64,000 nt of DNA from JAPUDQ01 sp964532145 (GTDB lineage Bacteria > Patescibacteriota > Saccharimonadia > Saccharimonadales > Saccharimonadaceae): the NCBI GenBank assembly GCA_964532145.1, contig CAZHGM010000002.1, positions 5,277 through 69,276 of the forward strand. The letters run 5' to 3'. Both the position numbers and the translations under genes were made by a program. The notes under the pieces are model-generated. The model saw only the letters and a program-made list of their open reading frames with translations, was not told where the DNA came from and did not search any database. Below, one piece after another: positions 14,318-20,606 of the stretch. The number at the start of each line of letters is the position of its first letter. The stretch's first letter is position 1.

Positions 14318-14878
14318 CTAAAAACGAAGGCGTTTCGTCAACTCGTCAACAAGATCAGGTTTGATGGCTCGCATAGGAATATGTGCGCCGAACATATCGA
14401 CGATCTGTTCACCATGCTCCTCGGGGAAGTAGACATCAATTGATGGCATGAACCGTTTTACCGGCAAAAGAACAATATAGTAGAACGGACCGTCCTGAGC
14501 AACGCCGAATGCACGGAATTCGTGAAAAGAATAGTGCTTTTGGCCGATACTAAGGCCGTCGTTACTCAGATGATACCGTAGGACGCGCGGTGGACGCATA
14601 TTGAGAAATATCACCGACCCGATGATGACAACGATCAAAATCGTAAATGTCCAGGACCGAAGCAAAAAGATGGAAAGTAACGCCAGGATCAAGCCAGCCG
14701 CGATAAGGCCACCATACCACACCATATCTTTTTGATGATGAACTGCCTCGGACGCCTCCCACTCGATAGTTTGGCTGGGATGTGCAGCTTCAGATGAGAC
14801 GCCCGCAGGTGTCTCATCGGGTACGGTCGGGCCGCCTGTGACATATGATCCGGACTGATTTGCCTGTTGTGGTCCCAT
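14318..14878 (-). CDS. Membrane protein with a PH-like soluble domain, unknown function
   Basis: About 186 aa. A hydrophilic Gly/Pro/Ser-rich N terminus (residues 1-50) is followed by two closely spaced membrane helices (about 54-73 and 76-92). The soluble C-terminal domain (about 95-186) is beta-rich: LRYHLSNDGLSIGQKHYSFHEFRAFGV, FYYIVLLPVKRF, then a helix LVDELTKRLRF. This pattern resembles bacterial PH-like (bPH) membrane proteins, but the assignment is tentative. I chose the ATG at 14878. An in-frame ATG at 14911 would lie upstream of an extended -10 box (TGG-TATACT, complement of 14890-14898) that leaves almost no leader before 14878. Function is unknown. Confidence 0.7.
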   Translation of the reverse strand: MGPQQANQSGSYVTGGPTVPDETPAGVSSEAAHPSQTIEWEASEAVHHQKDMVWYGGLIAAGLILALLSIFLLRSWTFTILIVVIIGSVIFLNMRPPRVLRYHLSNDGLSIGQKHYSFHEFRAFGVAQDGPFYYIVLLPVKRFMPSIDVYFPEEHGEQIVDMFGAHIPMRAIKPDLVDELTKRLRF

Positions 14879-14996
14879 ACTTAGTAGGTAGTATACCACT
14901 AGCGGGATCATTTTGTTAGGCCACTCCCAATTATGAACGACATCTGTTACAATACCTGGGTTGAATTATTGGTCCGCACCAGTAAGCAATAGATAC

Positions 14997-15081
14997 GGAG
15001 AGGTGACCGAGTGGTTGATGGTACCGGTCTTGAAAACCGGCGTGGGGAGACTCACCGCGAGTTCGAATCTCGCCCTCTCCG
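14997..15081 (+). tRNA. tRNA-Ser(UGA)
   Basis: Class II tRNA. Acceptor GGAGAGG pairs with CCTCTCC, the anticodon loop CTTGAAA gives UGA, there is a long variable arm (CGTGGGGAGACTCACCGC), and discriminator G is at 15081. The next bases are CCT, so CCA is not encoded and must be added by a CCA-adding enzyme. A weak hairpin (15094-15120) and a T6 follow. Confidence 0.95.
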
Positions 15082-15159
15082 CCTTATAAAACGCTACCCC
15101 ACTTTTTTTTGGGGCTCAGCATGGTCGGGTTTTTTATGTTAGTCCGGCCATCCGCACGT

Positions 15160-15190
15160 TGAAAAACGACCCCTAGGGGGTCGTTTTTCA
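15160..15190. terminator. Bidirectional terminator between two tRNA-Ser genes
   Basis: Perfect 14-bp arms (15160-15173 and 15177-15190, loop TAG) with an A5 run and a T5 run at the ends, so it can terminate the tRNA-Ser transcripts arriving from either side. Confidence 0.8.
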
Positions 15191-15193
15191 TCT

Positions 15194-15286
15194 TGGCGGA
15201 GGAGGAGAGATTCGAACTCTCGCGAGAGCTTGCGCCCCCCTACAGCTTTAGCAAAGCCGCCCCTTCAGCCACTTGGGTACTCCTCC
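15194..15286 (-). tRNA. tRNA-Ser(GCU)
   Basis: A 93-nt class II tRNA on the minus strand. Acceptor GGAGGAG pairs with CTCCTCC, the anticodon loop TTTGCTAAA gives GCU (serine AGC/AGU), the variable arm is long, the T loop is GTTCGAATC, and CCA is encoded. The 144 bases between it and the gene at 15431 hold nothing I recognise. Confidence 0.95.
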
Positions 15287-15430
15287 ATAGTTCCGCACGT
15301 CCCTCAGTATGACTGTGACGTTCGCTGATGCTGGCTATTATATCAGCTCACTACTTGAGTCAAGAGACGAGCTCTTGAATGACATCAGCCACTTGGGTTC
15401 CTCTCTGTGGTCGAACCAACTTAGATTGTA

Positions 15431-16111
15431 TCAGAGGTCGCCATGAGAGTCGAGAGGCTGCCGTGCAATAATCGCTATGAATATCCCGGGGGCGTCAGCC
15501 TCTTGCAACGCCGCAATGCCCGCACGAAGCGTACTCCCGGTTGTGCAGATGTCATCAATGAGGATTACTGGCGACTGCATAACACCTTCCACGCGGAAAG
15601 CACCGTTTTGAGCCTTTAAACGTTCCTTTCGAGGCAACTGGCGCTGTGATACATTCGTTTGTCGTACAAGAGGGGGACCCATCGACATCTGACGCCGCGC
15701 AGCAAACGATTCGGCGATCAGCTTCATGTGATCATATCCTCGTTGACGCCGATGAAAGGGAATATCCGGGATATAAGTCACACATGTGCCCGCAGGCAAC
15801 TGGGGCACCAGCTCAGCAAGTATCCTGCTAATGACCGGTACCGCTGCCTTTACACGATCAAACTTATAACGATCGAGCAGCCCACGAAGGGCACCTCTGC
15901 GTTCGCCAACTACCCACGCACCATGCACGCCCCACTTGGTTGTACAGCCTCGGCATATATTTGTCTGGCCAGACGGCTTGAGGCAACTCACGCATAATGC
16001 AAATGGCTCTTCAACGATGTCAGAAATACAATTTTCACACAAAATGCCAAAATCCTGTCCGCAAGAGCAACAGGTATGGGGTGCAATGGTGCTGAGAAGG
16101 CGGTCAATCAT
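15431..16111 (-). CDS. comFC: ComF family phosphoribosyltransferase-like protein
   Basis: The 226 aa have the ComFC layout. An N-terminal zinc-finger region with paired cysteines (CCSC near residues 14-17, CENC near 26, CVSC near 40, CRGC near 53) precedes a phosphoribosyltransferase fold with the PRPP loop VILIDDICTTGSTLRAG at about 180-196. ComFC is needed for DNA uptake in competent bacteria and is widely kept in Patescibacteria that import nucleotides or DNA. The minus-strand start has no clear Shine-Dalgarno sequence. It shares a divergent intergenic region with hsp20 and lies about 0.7 kb from the pilin gene cluster, which is compatible with, but does not prove, a shared role in DNA import. 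Confidence 0.88.
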   Translation of the reverse strand: MIDRLLSTIAPHTCCSCGQDFGILCENCISDIVEEPFALCVSCLKPSGQTNICRGCTTKWGVHGAWVVGERRGALRGLLDRYKFDRVKAAVPVISRILAELVPQLPAGTCVTYIPDIPFHRRQRGYDHMKLIAESFAARRQMSMGPPLVRQTNVSQRQLPRKERLKAQNGAFRVEGVMQSPVILIDDICTTGSTLRAGIAALQEADAPGIFIAIIARQPLDSHGDL

Positions 16112-16140
16112 TGTAGTTTTTACGTTTGCTACTGCTATTA

Positions 16141-16170
16141 TTGCAGGTTTTTGACATTTTTAGATATAAT
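16141..16170 (+). promoter_or_regulatory. Promoter of hsp20
   Basis: A perfect TATAAT -10 box (16165-16170), with TTGCAG (16141-16146) 18 bp upstream as a possible -35 box. A TTGACA (16151-16156) also lies between them. No CIRCE element is seen here. Confidence 0.5.
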
Positions 16171-16213
16171 TAGTCAGACAGTACAGTTTTTTACGTATCG
16201 AAGTGGAGGAAGT

Positions 16214-16702
16214 ATGGTGCGAGGACAAAAACAGAATGACGATTTGCTGATGGAGGATGAACTCGCAGCAGCATTTTTGACCGATGAGGACACAGGAAGC
16301 GTACACGATCACCCAGTCGACGACCAACAGGCCGACGCAAGTAACGGCACCTGGGATGAAAATGAGCAAGAAGACCTGCCAGGACAGCTCGCCGTGGATG
16401 TCTACGAAACAACGGATCGCTTGATTATCAAGGCCCGCACACCAGGCGTCAACAAATCCGATCTAGACGTGAGTATTTCTGACGGTATATTGACGATTAG
16501 TGGCACACTCAGCAGCGGTGATGACTCGGCAGCAATTCACTGGCACGTTCAGGAATGCTACTGGGGTGAATTCAGTCGTACGCTCGCCTTGCCAGTTCAG
16601 GTGAAGGAAGATGAAGTTGAAGCCGTGCTCAAAGACGGCGTGCTAATGATCAGCTTTACCAAAATCAAGCAAGAGCAGGCCCGCAAAATCGAAATCATGT
16701 AG
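16214..16702 (+). CDS. Small heat-shock protein, Hsp20/alpha-crystallin family
   Basis: ATP-independent holdase chaperone of the cytoplasm, about 162 aa from the ATG at 16214, which follows GGAGGA. Residues 1-60 form an acidic, disordered-looking N-terminal arm. The alpha-crystallin domain spans about 62-155: LAVDVYETTDRLIIKARTPG, then ISDGILTISGTL, then YWGEFSRTLALP, closing with the signature LKDGVLMISFTK. The C-terminal tail lacks the usual I-X-I/V anchoring motif in clear form but ends KIEIM. A longer in-frame reading upstream would cross the promoter and is not used. A hairpin terminator follows. Confidence 0.9.
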   Translation: MVRGQKQNDDLLMEDELAAAFLTDEDTGSVHDHPVDDQQADASNGTWDENEQEDLPGQLAVDVYETTDRLIIKARTPGVNKSDLDVSISDGILTISGTLSSGDDSAAIHWHVQECYWGEFSRTLALPVQVKEDEVEAVLKDGVLMISFTKIKQEQARKIEIM

Positions 16703-16729
16703 CACGCAAGAGCGAAGCTCGATCTCCCG

Positions 16730-16759
16730 TATACACTCCGTATCAGTACGGAGTGTATA
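16730..16759 (+). terminator. Terminator hairpin after hsp20
   Basis: 13-bp perfect arms (16730-16742 and 16747-16759, loop TCAG) 28 bases after the hsp20 stop. There is no long U tract. Confidence 0.6.
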
Positions 16760-16796
16760 TTATGCCTACATCTTACGCGGGGCACCGGAGGGACAT

Positions 16797-16830
16797 ATTA
16801 ACCCCCCGTGCAGTTTGACGGGGGGTTAAT
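16797..16830. terminator. Terminator hairpin at the end of the pilin cluster
   Basis: Perfect 13-bp arms ATTAACCCCCCGT (16797-16809) and ACGGGGGGTTAAT (16818-16830), 20 bases after the last pilin-like gene on the minus strand. It separates that operon from the convergent hsp20. Confidence 0.7.
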
Positions 16831-16850
16831 AATGCGCGAATCGCCAGTGT

Positions 16851-17258
16851 CTAGCTCGAGGCGCTGTTGAGGTTAGTTGTAACAAAGTTAACGGCTGCAT
16901 ACGCCAGAAAGGCCACAACAATACCAACGATGGCATACAAGATAGTATTTTTCGCAGAGGTGACTGCACTTTGGTCGCCGCCTGACACCACATAGCGCAA
17001 GCCACCGATGATAAGCATGATCACCGATACGGCACCGATCAAGTACAGTAGGATGTTGGTAACTGTACGGAAGATGCCATCGCTACCGAAGAGATCAGTA
17101 GCCTGTCCGTTACCCTGGGCACAGTCCGCACCAGATTGCAGACTTAATGAGTCATCACACGCGGCATAGGCCGGCGGTCCAGAAACGGTACTGACCCCGA
17201 GAGCAAGCAACGGGACAAACAGCAGCCCGGCTAAGATGGTTTTGATAGTTTTCTTCAT
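16851..17258 (-). CDS. Type IV secretion-type pilin-like protein (copy 1)
   Basis: 135 aa with a cleavable signal peptide (residues 1-32, ending YAA) and a short Cys-containing mature N terminus (CDDSLSLQSGADC). Two membrane helices follow, at about 62-84 and 105-127, joined by a basic loop LRYVVSGGDQSAVTSAKN. This layout is that of the small T4SS pilin/VirB2-like family common in Saccharibacteria. It is the most distal gene of the six-gene minus-strand cluster but has its own extended -10 (complement of 17300-17308) and a strong AAGGAG ribosome binding site. It may therefore be the major pilin expressed apart from the rest. Function as a pilus subunit is inferred from architecture. Confidence 0.8.
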   Translation of the reverse strand: MKKTIKTILAGLLFVPLLALGVSTVSGPPAYAACDDSLSLQSGADCAQGNGQATDLFGSDGIFRTVTNILLYLIGAVSVIMLIIGGLRYVVSGGDQSAVTSAKNTILYAIVGIVVAFLAYAAVNFVTTNLNSASS

Positions 17259-17299
17259 GTAGAATTCTCCTTATTGATTTCGCGTTATGCTTACGTTTA

Positions 17300-17308
17300 G
17301 TTATACCA
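17300..17308 (-). promoter_or_regulatory. Extended -10 promoter of pilin copy 1
   Basis: On the minus strand TGG-TATAAC (complement of 17300-17308) lies about 45 bp before the start codon, in the only long gap within the pilin cluster. TTCAAC 15 bp upstream is a weak -35 candidate. Confidence 0.5.
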
Positions 17309-17333
17309 GATCGGGACTGTGTTGAAAAGTCTG

Positions 17334-17738
17334 TTACGAAGTCTTGAGATTGAACACCACAAAGTTGACAATCGCATAGGCTAGCAAAGCCACAACGAGC
17401 CCGATCACAGCATACAAAATTGTGTCTTTCGCGCTCTTCGTCTGACTGGCTTCACCGCCCGATAAGACATAGCGCAGGCCACCAATGACGATCATCAGTA
17501 CCGCAATTGCACCAAGGATGTACAGAATGACATTGATAATACCCCGAATCCAACCGCCAAGGTCATTGTCACCACTTGTAGAACATTTCTCGCTGCCATT
17601 GTTGATTCCTTTACATATCTGCTCTTTGGCCGTTTGAGCATGAGCGCTTTCACTAACGACCGACACCGCAAGCGGCGCGGTCGCCAGGCCCAAGACAAGC
17701 GCCAACGCGAGAACGGCTGATTTACATTTTTGCATCAT
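17334..17738 (-). CDS. Type IV secretion-type pilin-like protein (copy 2)
   Basis: 134 aa. Signal peptide at residues about 1-34 (AVLALALVLGLATAPLAV, cut near AHA), then a mature N terminus with two cysteines (ICKGINNGSEKC). Two membrane helices lie at about 66-84 and 104-127, with the linking loop LRYVLSGGEASQTKSAKDTILYAVIGL. The loop is nearly the same as in copies 1 and 3, pointing to tandem duplication. It lies 20 bp after copy 3 on the minus strand, so the two are probably co-transcribed. A role as a pilus or surface-channel subunit is inferred from similarity in layout to VirB2-like pilins. Confidence 0.8.
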   Translation of the reverse strand: MMQKCKSAVLALALVLGLATAPLAVSVVSESAHAQTAKEQICKGINNGSEKCSTSGDNDLGGWIRGIINVILYILGAIAVLMIVIGGLRYVLSGGEASQTKSAKDTILYAVIGLVVALLAYAIVNFVVFNLKTS

Positions 17739-17758
17739 AACGTACTACTCCTTTTATA

Positions 17759-18151
17759 TTATGAAACTAGCTGTACTACCACAAAGTTTAATATCGCATA
17801 GGATAGAATGGCAATAACAACGCCAACCACCGCATACAAAATTGTGTCCTTGGCGCTCTTTGTCTGGCTGGCATCACCCCCAGATATTGTGTAGCGTAGA
17901 CCGCCGATAACAATCATAAGGACAGAAATCGCTCCTATGACGTAGATAATCGTATTGATAAGGTTCGTCCAGAAACTATCTGCACCAAACAGTGGCTTGC
18001 TGCTACTGACAGACTGACAAATTGGTGCTGTTGGATCAACCTTGCACGACTCTGCCAGCGGGTCGGCTGCATACGCAAGATTAGCCGATATGCCTGTTAT
18101 CGCAAGTGCCATCATAGCGGCAGTGATAATTTTTGCGAACCGTTGTATCAT
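17759..18151 (-). CDS. Type IV secretion-type pilin-like protein (copy 3)
   Basis: 130 aa with a signal peptide (residues 1-28, ending AYA), a mature N terminus with two cysteines (ESCKVDPTAPICQS) and two membrane helices at about 64-82 and 100-126. The basic loop LRYTISGGDASQTKSAKDTILYAVVG is shared with copy 2. Its start codon overlaps the stop region of copy 4 by one base (18151), so translation is probably coupled. Conserved features are the N-terminal Cys pair and the SGGD-SAK loop. The latter is typical of T4SS-pilin-like proteins that oligomerise in the membrane before pilus assembly. Confidence 0.8.
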   Translation of the reverse strand: MIQRFAKIITAAMMALAITGISANLAYAADPLAESCKVDPTAPICQSVSSSKPLFGADSFWTNLINTIIYVIGAISVLMIVIGGLRYTISGGDASQTKSAKDTILYAVVGVVIAILSYAILNFVVVQLVS

Positions 18152-18453
18152 TAGAAACCTCCTCCAAGTTGCCAGATAACAAATTTTATGAGTGAAAACA
18201 CCAGTGATGACCCAACTATGGCAACAATAGCGTACAGAATCGTCTCACGGGCTTCTTTCTGGACATTTGGCTCGCTGCCGTGGGTTACGTAGAGCAGGGC
18301 GCCTCGCACGACATAAAACAGCGCGATTGAGGCCAGGGCGATGTAGACCAGGTTGACGATATTGTTAAACGTATCGTTGTTCGCTGTAACTTTTGGCAGC
18401 TTAATATCATCAGCACCTAGTTTTATTTGGGCGGCTATTTCCATAATGCTCAT
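18151..18453 (-). CDS. Type IV secretion-type pilin-like protein, short form without signal peptide (copy 4)
   Basis: 100 aa, the shortest member. It lacks an obvious signal peptide and cysteines. After a hydrophilic N terminus (residues 1-28) it has two membrane helices at about 30-52 and 69-93, separated by a loop THGSEPNVQKEARETILYAIVAIVG in place of the SGGD-SAK loop. It overlaps the next gene upstream by 4 bp (18450-18453), so translation is coupled. It could be a minor subunit or an assembly partner rather than a pilin. It belongs to the same two-helix architecture. Confidence 0.7.
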   Translation of the reverse strand: MSIMEIAAQIKLGADDIKLPKVTANNDTFNNIVNLVYIALASIALFYVVRGALLYVTHGSEPNVQKEARETILYAIVAIVGSSLVFSLIKFVIWQLGGGF

Positions 18454-18887
18454 GGGACGAATGCTCCTGCAATAAAGTTCATGATGGCAATCGAAAGCAT
18501 AGCGATCACCAGCCCAATAACCGCGTCTCGAATACCGCTGATAGCCGTGCTGTATTGGCTGGAATTACCGCGCGACATCGCGATTTTAAATAGCATATAA
18601 AATATCATGCCGGCCGCAACATAGGCAGCTGCTTTAATGATCCAGTCAACCACCGGAAATATGATCAGGAAAGCGTCGCTCAACGATTTAAACTGTACTG
18701 TTTGGCCACTGTCGCCATATTTTTTTTGCAAGCAGGCATACCATGGTTGAAATCCAAAGAAATTTCCGAACGTGCTACCGCAAACAGCAACCTGTGTGAC
18801 AGGGGAGGCGGCACTAAGAGACTGGGTCGTGCTTAGCGACAACAGCAACATGACCAACGCCATCGCAGCCAATTTCAGACGTATCAC
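18450..18887 (-). CDS. Type IV secretion-type pilin-like protein (copy 5)
   Basis: 145 aa. Signal peptide at residues about 1-28, then a mature N terminus with two cysteines (AVCGSTFGNFFGFQPWYACLQKK). Two membrane helices lie at about 73-95 and 117-141, with an intervening basic loop KIAMSRGNSSQYSTAISGIRDAVIG. It is more diverged than copies 1-3 but has the same order of elements. It overlaps copy 6 by 4 bp and copy 4 by 4 bp, placing it firmly inside one translationally coupled operon. Confidence 0.75.
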   Translation of the reverse strand: MIRLKLAAMALVMLLLSLSTTQSLSAASPVTQVAVCGSTFGNFFGFQPWYACLQKKYGDSGQTVQFKSLSDAFLIIFPVVDWIIKAAAYVAAGMIFYMLFKIAMSRGNSSQYSTAISGIRDAVIGLVIAMLSIAIMNFIAGAFVP

Positions 18888-19441
18888 GAAAAGACTCCGC
18901 CAGGGATTAAGAAATTAGTAATCGCAAACAGCAAGAGATAGAGCACCAGACCAATCACGGCATTGACGATGATGGTAATGCCTTTTTGCGCCTTGCTTGG
19001 ATTGCCTTCGGAGGTAGCATAGGTGATACCACCAATCGCAATTCCTGCAACGACAGCAATGCCAACCCCCACACTCAGAAATAGCAGTATTTCTGAGATA
19101 AGACACTTCATGCCAGTGCTCGCTGTATCGCATCCTCCGAATTTAAAAGCAGTTTTAGCGCAGTTTCCTTGCTCCGTAGGGTCGGTACAGTCTACTCCGG
19201 TATATTCCTGCGTCGGTGGCCCTGGATCAGCCGTAGCAAGACCGCCATGCCCTGCGTCCTGGCATGCCTTTTCTTTTTCCTCGCGGGTTAGCCCGGCTTC
19301 AACTAATATCTGTTTGCCGTCCTCGCAGGTTATAAGCTCCTGATCGGCGGCCTGTGCGGTCGGCGCAAATGCTACCGCAGCGTTGAGTGCGATGAACAAA
19401 GTGCTAACGGCAGTAAGGATGAATTGTTTGTGTTTCGTCAT
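18884..19441 (-). CDS. Type IV secretion-type pilin-like protein, Cys-rich long form (copy 6)
   Basis: 185 aa and first gene of the minus-strand pilin operon. Signal peptide at residues 1-31 (ending AQA), then an enlarged extracytoplasmic segment of about 90 aa with at least seven cysteines (ITCEDGKQ, KACQDAG, VDCTDPTEQGNCAKTAF, GGCDT, MKCLIS). Two membrane helices follow at about 118-140 and 159-182, joined by a loop TYATSEGNPSKAQKG. The Cys-rich head distinguishes it from the other copies and could form a disulphide-stabilised tip. It has a divergent promoter (complement of 19459-19487). Confidence 0.75.
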   Translation of the reverse strand: MTKHKQFILTAVSTLFIALNAAVAFAPTAQAADQELITCEDGKQILVEAGLTREEKEKACQDAGHGGLATADPGPPTQEYTGVDCTDPTEQGNCAKTAFKFGGCDTASTGMKCLISEILLFLSVGVGIAVVAGIAIGGITYATSEGNPSKAQKGITIIVNAVIGLVLYLLLFAITNFLIPGGVFS

Positions 19442-19458
19442 ATTAATCCTATGTCTCT

Positions 19459-19487
19459 ATTTAGCCATAGCAGGGCACAGATGTAAA
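19459..19487 (-). promoter_or_regulatory. Promoter of the pilin operon
   Basis: On the minus strand TTTACA (complement of 19482-19487), a 17-bp spacer and CTAAAT (complement of 19459-19464), preceded by TGG as an extended -10. It is divergent from the promoter at 19506. Confidence 0.55.
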
Positions 19488-19505
19488 GTGCTAAGATCAT
19501 TATGC

Positions 19506-19534
19506 TTGATTTTTTCTCTGATTTGATGTATAGT
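19506..19534 (+). promoter_or_regulatory. Promoter of the plus-strand secretion operon
   Basis: TTGATT (19506-19511), a 17-bp spacer and TATAGT (19529-19534), about 38 bp before the first start codon at 19572. With the divergent promoter at 19459 it defines one control region for the whole secretion-like locus. Confidence 0.65.
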
Positions 19535-19571
19535 AGACACATTATTATCTATTTTGGGAGAAATAGAACAT

Positions 19572-20537
19572 ATGTCAATCATCGATCACGGACAAGGAAC
19601 ATCAGAACAGCCAGATAACATAAGAGCCGAATCGGCCGATGAGGCCCTCAGACGATGGGCTCAAGAACATCCTGATCTCGCGGCACAAGCCCTACGAAAC
19701 GCACGAACACCCACCGAACCTCAGTCTACTGTAGAGAGTCATAGTACACGAAATAAACTCCTCGCGAGTGGCTTAGCAGTTCTTACTGCAGGAGTAGGTT
19801 ACTTTGCATTCGGTCGAGGCGACGATTCTAGTGACGTTCCACGAAACGTCCTTTCCAGCACTAGCGCTCCAGTCGTACCTGGCAATCCTACGGGTGGCGA
19901 AAATGGCTCGACAAAAGACCCTGAGACAAAGCAGGATGTTGACTTAATTGTTTTTCCGGGATTCCTGCCTGACGGAAGCGCCGATCCAGCTGGCGGCACG
20001 GATCGGATGCAGGGCATCGAATCAGTATCCGAAAATCTTGAATTTGTTCACCCCCCGATTGGAGACCAAGATCCTGTACTCGTCAAGCTCGTGCTTGGAG
20101 GCGGTATGGTACGCCGACTCGGATACTACAACTCGGCAGTTGCTCAAGATCCAACACCCCTCAATGGCAATAGTGTCGATGCTGACGGTATTGTTACCCG
20201 TAATGATGCGCTAAAGAATAGCGCCAAGGATACGCTGTTTACTAAGAGTGGTGCAAAGAGCCCCTTTGGCAAAGCTTACTTCCGGCTGCTCGATAACAAC
20301 GCCTCAGCGCGTGAAAATAAGACTCTCGAAAAAATCATGTCATACGATGATTTTGGACAGCCTGTCACATTCGGAGATGCCACTTTGTCTCGAGAAGGAA
20401 ATGCCGGACAAACGGTTCAACAGTACACGATTGAGACGGGGTTAGCCGATGGAAAGCGTTATTACCTCATAATGGACGGTAGATATGATGACAACGGTGA
20501 TTTCATTTGGAAAATAACCGGTTCAAAAGAAAAGTAA
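19572..20537 (+). CDS. Membrane-anchored protein of the secretion-like locus, unknown function
   Basis: About 321 aa from the ATG at 19572, preceded by GGGAGA. A weaker in-frame TTG lies at 19554. The N-terminal 55 residues are hydrophilic (DEALRRWAQEHPDLAAQALRN) and probably cytoplasmic. A single membrane helix spans about 62-76 (LLASGLAVLTAGVGYFAFG). The remaining 240 aa are extracytoplasmic, with a Ser/Pro/Gly linker and a mixed alpha/beta domain (VDLIVFPGFLPDG, VLVKLVLGGGMVRRLGY, RYYLIMDGRYDDNGDFIWKI). I do not recognise the family. As first gene of the operon, it may be a core or accessory component of the envelope-spanning complex, in the position of a VirB8-like bitopic protein, but no VirB8 similarity is visible. 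Confidence 0.7.
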   Translation: MSIIDHGQGTSEQPDNIRAESADEALRRWAQEHPDLAAQALRNARTPTEPQSTVESHSTRNKLLASGLAVLTAGVGYFAFGRGDDSSDVPRNVLSSTSAPVVPGNPTGGENGSTKDPETKQDVDLIVFPGFLPDGSADPAGGTDRMQGIESVSENLEFVHPPIGDQDPVLVKLVLGGGMVRRLGYYNSAVAQDPTPLNGNSVDADGIVTRNDALKNSAKDTLFTKSGAKSPFGKAYFRLLDNNASARENKTLEKIMSYDDFGQPVTFGDATLSREGNAGQTVQQYTIETGLADGKRYYLIMDGRYDDNGDFIWKITGSKEK

Positions 20538-20606
20538 CAATTCATTCATTTATACTGTCCCTAGTTTGATATTTATCTACAAATGCTTATACTTTATCTT
20601 ATAGAG

